NCBI GenBank assembly: GCA_003724275.1
Contig: RHFA01000031.1
Coordinates: forward strand, 1 to 8,503
Source: Thaumarchaeota archaeon S13
Lineage (GTDB): Archaea > Thermoproteota > Nitrososphaeria > Nitrososphaerales > Nitrosopumilaceae
Reading direction: 5' to 3'
Length of the DNA stretch: 8,503 bases
The notes below the pieces were generated by a model. The model searched no databases and had not been told where the DNA came from. It worked only from the letters and a program-made list of their open reading frames with translations. The translations under genes and the position numbers were made by a program. Shown one piece after another: positions 3,978 through 8,503 of this stretch. The first letter of the stretch is position 1. Each line of letters opens with the position of its first letter.

Positions 3978-6443
3978 ATGGCCATGACAGTAAGCTCGGC
4001 CCTGCGGGCAGTCGACCTCCGGCAGGAGCCGGCGCCGCTGATCATAGGCGAGCGCCTCAACGCGCAGGGCTCTAGGAGGGCAAAGCGCCTCGTCCTCAAC
4101 GACGACATTGGCGGCCTCGTGGACCTCGCGCGCGAGCAGGCCGAGGACGGCGCGCACTGCATCGACGTGTGCGTTGACACGACGGAGCGCTCTGACGAGC
4201 GCGAGATGATGGTCCGCCTCGTCAAGCGCCTGAGCCTCGAGGTCGAGGCGCCGCTCGTCATCGACTCGACGAGCGCCGAGGTCGTCGCCGCCGCCGTGGA
4301 GCAGGTGCCCGGCCGGCCCGTCATCAACTCGATAAACCTAGAGGGCGACGGGTCGCGCTTTGGGGCCATCGCGCCGGTCATGGCGAGGTACGGCGTGCCG
4401 GCAGTCGCCATGTGCATAGGCCCGGACGGCATGGCGCGCACGCCGCAGGAAAAGCTCGACACGGCGCGCCTGCTCCTCTCGCGCGGGCGCGAGGCGGGAC
4501 TCTTGCCGGGCCAGTTTGTCTTTGACGTGCTCACGTTCACGCTGGGGACCGGCGAGGCCGAGTACGCCGGCGCCGGCGCGGACACGCTCGAGGGCATACG
4601 CATGGTCCACGAGGAGATGCCAGACTCGTACACGGTCCTGGGCCTGAGCAACGTCAGCTTTGGCCTCACGCCGCCGGCGCGCAGGCTGCTAAACTCGGTC
4701 TTCCTGCATCACGCCGTGCGCGCCGGGCTCGACGCCGTCATCGTCAACGTCCGCGACATCACGGCGTACGCGCAGGTGCCGGCCTCTGACCGGCGCCTCG
4801 CCGAGGCCCTCATATTCAACGAGTCCGAGGGCGCGCTGCCCGAGCTTATCGCGCGCTTTGAGGGCGACTCGGGGGCCGGCGCGGCCTCTGCGCGCGCGCC
4901 GGCCGTCGACCCTGCCATGAGCGCCTCGCAGAGGTGCACGTTTCGCATAGTGAACCGCGTGCGAGACGGCATCGAGGGCGACGTGCTCGCCGCGATAGCA
5001 GAAAAGGTCCCCGGCGCGCCGGCGCCGGCGGGCGGCGAGCTGGGCCTCGGCGCGCAAGAGGCGCACGAGGCGGCCCTGCGGACGCTAAACGACGACCTGC
5101 TGCCGGCGATGAAGGAGGTCGGCGACAAGTTTGGGGCCGGCGAGATTATACTGCCCTTTGTCCTCAAGTCCGCCGAGTGCATGAAGGCCGCCGTCGCCGA
5201 GCTCGAGCGCCACCTCATCAGGGCAGACGAGGCCTCAAAGGGGACGATCGTGCTGGGGACGGTGTACGGCGACGTGCACGACATTGGCAAAAACCTAGTA
5301 AAGACGATACTCGAGAACAACGGCTATACGGTCCACGACCTCGGCAAGCAGGTCCCGCTGCAAAAGTTCGCCGACAAGATACGCGAGACGCGCGCTGACG
5401 CCGTGGGCCTCTCGGCCCTCCTGGTCCACACGTCGCGCCAGATGGGCGAGTTTGTCGAGCATGCGCGCAGGGAAAACCTCCAGATACCCATACTCTGCGG
5501 CGGCGCGGCGATACACACAAACTTTGTCAACAAGATAGCCAGCGAGGGGGGGATATACCCGCACGGCGTGTTTTACTGCAACACAATGTTCGACGGGCTG
5601 GCCGTGATGGAGGAGATCGCCGCGGGCCGGCGCGGCGAGCTCGTCGAGAAATGGCGCGCAAGGCTAGAGTCGTGGAGGCCGCCGGCCCCGCCGCAGCGGC
5701 GCAGCGACGTGCCTGAACGCAGGGTCGCCCCGGTGGCTGCCCCGCGCGCGCCGTCGACTGGCAGCGTGGCCAGGCTCGGGCCGGCCGACGTGCCCCTCGG
5801 CGAGGTCTGGCCGCTGCTTGACAAGAGGTCGCTATTCAAGATGTCCTGGGGCGTGCGCGGCCGCGCCGCGGCGGCCTCGGAGGCCGAGCACGAGCGCCTC
5901 TATGTGGAGTGGCGCGAGCGCGCAGTCTCCGAGGGCCTCATCGAGCCTCGCGTGGCGTACGCGTACTATGCGTGCCGCAACGCCGGAGGAGGGAGGCTAG
6001 AGGTCGAGGACGGCGCCGGCGCGACCGTGCCGTTCGAGTTTCCGCAGAGGGGCGGCGTGGCCCTGTCGGACTATTTTGGCGAGCGCGACGTCGTCGCGTT
6101 CCAGGCCGTCACGGTCGGCCCGCGCGCCGCGCAGGCGACAGAGGCGTGGAACGCCGAGGGCCGCTACACGGACGCGTACTATCTGCACGGCCTCGCAGTC
6201 GAGGCCGCCGAGGCCCTCGCGGCGTGGGCGCACGCGCGCATACGCTCAGAGCTGGGCATTGGAGGGCGCGGCCTGCGCTACAGCTGGGGCTATCCGAGCT
6301 GCCCGGACATATCGCAGCACCGCCTCGTGTGGGGCCTGCTGCGCCCCGAAGAGTCGGGCATGACGCTCACGTCGCACCACCAGATAGTCCCCGAGCACTC
6401 TACGGCGGCAATGGTCGTGCACCACCCCGAGGCGTCCTACTAG
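3978..6443 (+). CDS. metH: Cobalamin-dependent methionine synthase lacking the homocysteine domain
   Basis: About 821 aa, against roughly 1230 in E. coli MetH. It makes methionine by passing a methyl group from a methyl-pterin to homocysteine through cobalamin. Domains in order: a pterin-binding barrel beginning LIIGERLNAQGS (21-32) and running to about 290; a four-helix cobalamin cap (about 370-415, LLPAMKEVGDKFGAGEIILP); a B12-binding domain with DVHDIGKN at 432-439, His434 being the expected cobalt ligand; a Pro/Arg-rich linker near 565-600; and the AdoMet-binding reactivation domain to the end, with GLRYSWGYPSCPD at 765-777. The N-terminal homocysteine/zinc domain is absent and no candidate lies in the window, so a separate protein must supply it. 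The presence of the reactivation domain argues for a true methionine synthase and not a corrinoid protein of methanogenesis. Its stop shares CTAG with the convergent MTHFR-like gene. Confidence 0.94.
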   Translation: MAMTVSSALRAVDLRQEPAPLIIGERLNAQGSRRAKRLVLNDDIGGLVDLAREQAEDGAHCIDVCVDTTERSDEREMMVRLVKRLSLEVEAPLVIDSTSAEVVAAAVEQVPGRPVINSINLEGDGSRFGAIAPVMARYGVPAVAMCIGPDGMARTPQEKLDTARLLLSRGREAGLLPGQFVFDVLTFTLGTGEAEYAGAGADTLEGIRMVHEEMPDSYTVLGLSNVSFGLTPPARRLLNSVFLHHAVRAGLDAVIVNVRDITAYAQVPASDRRLAEALIFNESEGALPELIARFEGDSGAGAASARAPAVDPAMSASQRCTFRIVNRVRDGIEGDVLAAIAEKVPGAPAPAGGELGLGAQEAHEAALRTLNDDLLPAMKEVGDKFGAGEIILPFVLKSAECMKAAVAELERHLIRADEASKGTIVLGTVYGDVHDIGKNLVKTILENNGYTVHDLGKQVPLQKFADKIRETRADAVGLSALLVHTSRQMGEFVEHARRENLQIPILCGGAAIHTNFVNKIASEGGIYPHGVFYCNTMFDGLAVMEEIAAGRRGELVEKWRARLESWRPPAPPQRRSDVPERRVAPVAAPRAPSTGSVARLGPADVPLGEVWPLLDKRSLFKMSWGVRGRAAAASEAEHERLYVEWRERAVSEGLIEPRVAYAYYACRNAGGGRLEVEDGAGATVPFEFPQRGGVALSDYFGERDVVAFQAVTVGPRAAQATEAWNAEGRYTDAYYLHGLAVEAAEALAAWAHARIRSELGIGGRGLRYSWGYPSCPDISQHRLVWGLLRPEESGMTLTSHHQIVPEHSTAAMVVHHPEASY

Positions 6444-7207
6444 CGCGCCGAGGCGATGGCCGCCTCGGCGGCCGCGAGGTCGCGCGGGGACGTGACGAGG
6501 ACGCCGCCGGCCAGGGAGTGGATGCGCCGCACAAACGCGCCACAGTCGCCCTCGTACGCAGACCAGTCGAGGCCCAGCGCGCGCGCCGACGGCGCGTTCT
6601 TTTCAGACGGGACCATGACGCAAGGCGTCACGCCAATGCCGTGAGCTGCCATCTCCTCGACGATGCCGGCGGCCTGCGCCTCAGACGCGATCACCTGCGT
6701 GACAAAGGCGTCGGGCCGCGCGGCGAGCTTTTTGCGGGTTCCGGCGGGGTCGGGCTCGGCAGGCAGCGAGAGGACCATCCTGACCCCGCATGTCCTCGAC
6801 TCGGCGCGCAGCCTCGAGAGGGCCGCGCCGGGATAGAGGTTGGTGTCGCGCGCGCCGGCGTACTGGGGCGGGTCGCCCCTGACCAGGAGGACAGCCGAGA
6901 CGCCGACCCGCGCGGCCTCGGCAATGTCGCCGGCGAGGCGCTCGTACGTGCGGTCGCGCGTGCGAAGGCTGATCATCACCTCGGCGCGCGGGTGGCTCGC
7001 TGCTATCGCGGCGCAGGCGTCCAGGACGCCGACGCGCCGGGTCCCCAGGACCCCGTCGGTCACGAGGACCGCGTCGGCCAGGCCGATGACGCGCCCGAGG
7101 CGGCGCGACATGGCCTCGAGCAGGCCGCCAGCGTCGCCCTCGTCCCTGGGCGGGTTTGCCTCGTACACTATGCCCAACACCGATCGCGCCGCCGCGCGGG
7201 CAGCCAT
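6440..7207 (-). CDS. metF: Methylenetetrahydrofolate reductase-like flavoprotein
   Basis: About 255 aa, slightly short for MetF (near 290). The N-terminal VYEANPP puts Glu16 at the place of the E. coli catalytic Glu28 (FEFFPP), and LVRGDPP puts Arg110-Gly-Asp112 at the flavin-contacting RGD around E. coli Asp120. Later segments, including DAFVTQVI and GIGVTPCVMVPSEKNA, fit the end of the barrel. The enzyme would reduce methylene-folate (or a methanopterin analogue) to the methyl form, and the convergent metH is the obvious consumer. The ATG at 7207 is used here. A GTG at 7180 gives a protein starting four residues before the VYEANPP motif and would place the AT-rich box at 7207-7216 about 31 nt upstream, so the start is open. 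Its stop and that of metH overlap in one CTAG. Confidence 0.86.
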   Translation of the reverse strand: MAARAAARSVLGIVYEANPPRDEGDAGGLLEAMSRRLGRVIGLADAVLVTDGVLGTRRVGVLDACAAIAASHPRAEVMISLRTRDRTYERLAGDIAEAARVGVSAVLLVRGDPPQYAGARDTNLYPGAALSRLRAESRTCGVRMVLSLPAEPDPAGTRKKLAARPDAFVTQVIASEAQAAGIVEEMAAHGIGVTPCVMVPSEKNAPSARALGLDWSAYEGDCGAFVRRIHSLAGGVLVTSPRDLAAAEAAIASAR

Positions 7208-7208
7208 A

Positions 7209-7216
7209 TCTAAATC
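7209..7216 (+). promoter_or_regulatory. TATA-like box between the MTHFR-like gene and the tandem paralogs
   Basis: TCTAAATC is centred 25-26 nt before the ATG at 7238, a fitting leaderless promoter for the first paralog. Read on the other strand the same bases (GATTTAGA) lie about 31 nt before the alternative GTG start of the MTHFR-like gene. Only 30 bp separate the two ATG codons, so the two promoters must overlap. Confidence 0.5.
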
Positions 7217-7237
7217 GTCACGCGCCCCGCCGCGCCT

Positions 7238-7747
7238 ATGGGGGCCATGGCCGCGCTTGCCGCCGAGATGGACAGGCGTGAAAGGGAAGACATGACGCCA
7301 ATGCGCCTCCTGGTTCTGCTGCTTGGAACCATGGGCGAGATCAAGCACAAGACCAGGCTGCAAAAATACGCCTTTTTGGCAGACAGCCAGTACTCCCAAT
7401 CACAAGACGGCAGCAAGACGAAGGATCTCGTGTGCAGGTGGAAGCTGCACCGCTGTGGACCCTTTAGCGAGTATCTAGACCTGTGCGTCAGGGAGGCCAT
7501 GGACGCAAGGCTAGTCACCGCGTCTGAAATCCGCGCAAACAAAAGCCGCCACACCACATACAGGCTCACCGTTCGGGGAAACGCCGAACACCGCCGCCTG
7601 CTCCAAAGCAGGAAGAGAGTGTCTAGATCAATCCGCGGCCTGCTGGCTAGGTTCCAGCACGACTCGTCAGAGGCCGCCCTCGCAAAACTCGTCGCCAAAA
7701 CCACCCTAGAAACAAACCTCCCTGGACCTGCCCATGCCGCCTGTTAG
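7238..7747 (+). CDS. Winged-helix-like protein, YwgA/Panacea type, copy 1
   Basis: About 169 aa. After a short charged N-terminus comes LLVLLLGTMGEIKHKTRLQK (Arg40-Leu-Gln-Lys43), then FLAD, a GPFS at 74-77 followed by LDLC, and TYRLTVRG. This order (hydrophobic helix, TRLQK-FLA, GPFS, Y-LT-G) recalls the winged-helix-like YwgA family and, more loosely, the Panacea/DUF4065 domain of some antitoxins; neither match can be confirmed here. No enzyme motif is seen. It is a paralog of the next gene, most similar over residues 19-90. The C-terminus is short and ends THIS side of the neighbour's start with a 14-bp overlap, so the two are probably one transcript. The base composition is less GC-rich than in the genes to its left. 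A DNA-binding or antitoxin-like role is an inference. Confidence 0.6.
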   Translation: MGAMAALAAEMDRREREDMTPMRLLVLLLGTMGEIKHKTRLQKYAFLADSQYSQSQDGSKTKDLVCRWKLHRCGPFSEYLDLCVREAMDARLVTASEIRANKSRHTTYRLTVRGNAEHRRLLQSRKRVSRSIRGLLARFQHDSSEAALAKLVAKTTLETNLPGPAHAAC

Positions 7748-8402
7748 TGGTGAGCAACGCCGCAATGGCAAAAAGCCCGAGACGTTTGAGAACGTGTTTG
7801 CGCCTCTTGTCAAGAAAAAATTCCTAAACGTCGAGCAGATTCTGCTGGGAATACGGGCAGGTGCCATCCTGCCTGACAAGCTGCCTCCTGCGGCAAGGAA
7901 GGCTGTTCATGAAGAAATAACTAGACGAACAAAGGACCAAATGACACGTTCCATGCTGCTTGTACTGCTCCTTGGAACCATGGGCGAGATCAAGTACAAG
8001 ACGCGCCTCCAAAAATACCTGTTTCTTGCCGACAGGCAGTTTGCCCGGCAAAAAGGGCGCAAGCCTGACAATCTTGTGTATGACTGGGAGCCGCACAAAT
8101 TTGGGCCGTTCAGCTCCGTTCTTGACCTTTGCATACGGGGCGCTGTGCAAAACAAGATGATCGAAGTGTTCACGGTTAAAGAAGACAACAGGGATGAAGG
8201 AGTTGGATACCGGCTATCTGTCAAGGGCAGAGCAAAATTCAAAACCATGCTGCAAACGCTGGAAAGCACGTCAGGCCTAATCCACGAAATGCTCTATAAA
8301 TTTCAGAACGATTCTACAGAACACCAGTTACTAGAGTTTGTATACCAAATGCACCCGGAATACGCCACAGAAAGCCAGATCCATGGCAGGCCAGACGCGT
8401 GA
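7734..8402 (+). CDS. Winged-helix-like protein, YwgA/Panacea type, copy 2 with extra N-terminus
   Basis: About 222 aa. Residues 1-69 are an added region absent from copy 1, including FAPLVKKKFLNVEQILLGI and a predicted basic helix ending RRTKDQ. From Met70 it matches copy 1: LLVLLLGTMGEIKYKTRLQK (Arg91-Leu-Gln-Lys94), FLAD, GPFS at 124-127, LDLC and GYRLSVKG, followed by a helical tail that matches weakly (KFQNDST against RFQHDSS). The ATG at 7734 is the only good in-frame start before the shared domain and lies within the end of copy 1; no Shine-Dalgarno-like sequence precedes it, so coupled translation is likely. GC is about 50% in sampled lines, the lowest in the window, which suggests a different history. 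Function unknown; a regulator or antitoxin-like partner is possible. Confidence 0.62.
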   Translation: MPPVSGEQRRNGKKPETFENVFAPLVKKKFLNVEQILLGIRAGAILPDKLPPAARKAVHEEITRRTKDQMTRSMLLVLLLGTMGEIKYKTRLQKYLFLADRQFARQKGRKPDNLVYDWEPHKFGPFSSVLDLCIRGAVQNKMIEVFTVKEDNRDEGVGYRLSVKGRAKFKTMLQTLESTSGLIHEMLYKFQNDSTEHQLLEFVYQMHPEYATESQIHGRPDA

Positions 8403-8503
8403 CAGGCGTGGATCCGCTGCGCGCCACCCTGGAACCCGCTTGTGGGCGGGGAATGCCCTGCGGTTCCGGCCAGCGGGCAGCCTGCCGCGCTGGCCAGTCC
8501 CGC
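8403..8503. other. Right-edge tail without a convincing gene
   Basis: The last 101 bases are GC-rich again. A frame beginning with GTG at 8408 and containing an ATG at 8453 stays open to the edge, but its product shows no recognisable motif and the sequence is full of inverted repeats, so it is not called as a gene. No tRNA cloverleaf could be drawn on either strand, and no T-run that would act as an archaeal terminator follows copy 2. Confidence 0.5.
8431..8495. repeat. Two abutting inverted repeats (possible structured RNA or terminator)
   Basis: First stem: GGAACC at 8431-8436 pairs with GGTTCC at 8462-8467, extended by a GC/GC pair after one bulged C. Second stem starts at the very next base: GGCCAGC at 8468-8474 pairs with GCTGGCC at 8489-8495, with an inner GGC/GCC pair around a 5-nt loop. 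A weaker GTGG/CCAC pairing lies just upstream (8408-8427). Abutting stems suggest an RNA fold, but the element could equally be a repeat with no transcript. Confidence 0.42.

Noticed and set aside
3941..4669. A 242-codon minus-strand frame antisense to the pterin domain of metH
   Set aside because: Ser/Arg/Pro-rich shadow translation without any domain; metH is unambiguous on the plus strand.
4709..5320. A 203-codon minus-strand frame antisense to the metH cap and cobalamin region
   Set aside because: Composition of a shadow frame and no promoter-like element at its start.
5909..7213. A 434-codon open frame on the plus strand across the end of metH and antisense to the MTHFR-like gene
   Set aside because: Its product is Arg/Gly/Ala-rich and motif-free; it results from high GC and the codon bias of the two real genes in other frames.
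7741..7830. GGTGAG followed by ATG 7765 as the true start of the second paralog
   Set aside because: The spacing looks like a Shine-Dalgarno site, but this ATG is out of frame with the conserved domain and soon reaches a stop.
8408..8503. Open frame from GTG 8408 running off the right edge
   Set aside because: At most 32 codons, no motif, and it coincides with the strong inverted repeats.
8403..8503. tRNA, SRP RNA or RNase P RNA in the right-hand tail
   Set aside because: No cloverleaf, anticodon arm or conserved core of these RNAs could be recognised on either strand.

Overview
The window is archaeal and most likely thaumarchaeal (Nitrososphaerota, Cenarchaeum/Nitrosopumilus-like). The grounds are an archaeal Mre11, an archaeal EndA-type tRNA-splicing endonuclease subunit, ribosomal protein L10e, a cobalamin-dependent MetH that lacks its homocysteine domain, and TATA-like boxes about 25-30 nt upstream of most start codons (the leaderless-mRNA arrangement). 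No typical bacterial promoter or Shine-Dalgarno pattern was seen. By eye most of the window is very GC-rich (about 70% in a sampled line), higher than I would expect for well-known relatives, so the genus is left open.

Layout. 59-994 (+): Mre11-type nuclease. 1038-1685 (+): stand-alone phospholipase-D-like protein with an altered HKD motif. 1647-2237 (-): tRNA-splicing endonuclease subunit, convergent and overlapping the PLD gene by 39 bp. 2336-2827 (+): ribosomal protein L10e. 2824-3084 (-): small helical protein of unknown function. 3168-3944 (+): Cas4-like PD-(D/E)XK nuclease with four iron-sulfur cysteines and no CRISPR array nearby. 3978-6443 (+): truncated-type MetH. 6440-7207 (-): methylenetetrahydrofolate-reductase-like protein. 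7238-7747 and 7734-8402 (+): two tandem, overlapping, paralogous winged-helix-like proteins of the YwgA/Panacea general type, with clearly lower GC. 8403-8503: no convincing gene, but adjacent inverted repeats.

How the parts fit. MetH and the MTHFR-like enzyme form a plausible methyl-transfer module: reduction to methyl-folate or pterin, then transfer through cobalamin to homocysteine, with the homocysteine-binding part encoded elsewhere. Mre11, the PLD-like protein and the Cas4-like nuclease are nucleic-acid enzymes, but housekeeping genes separate them and nothing shows that they form one system. The genome is extremely compact. Two convergent pairs share a single CTAG as the stop codon of both genes, a third overlaps by 39 bp, and divergent pairs share short two-way promoter regions.

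The most accessory-looking part is the right end: the tandem paralogs with shifted base composition and the structured tail. Any further partner gene would lie beyond the window.
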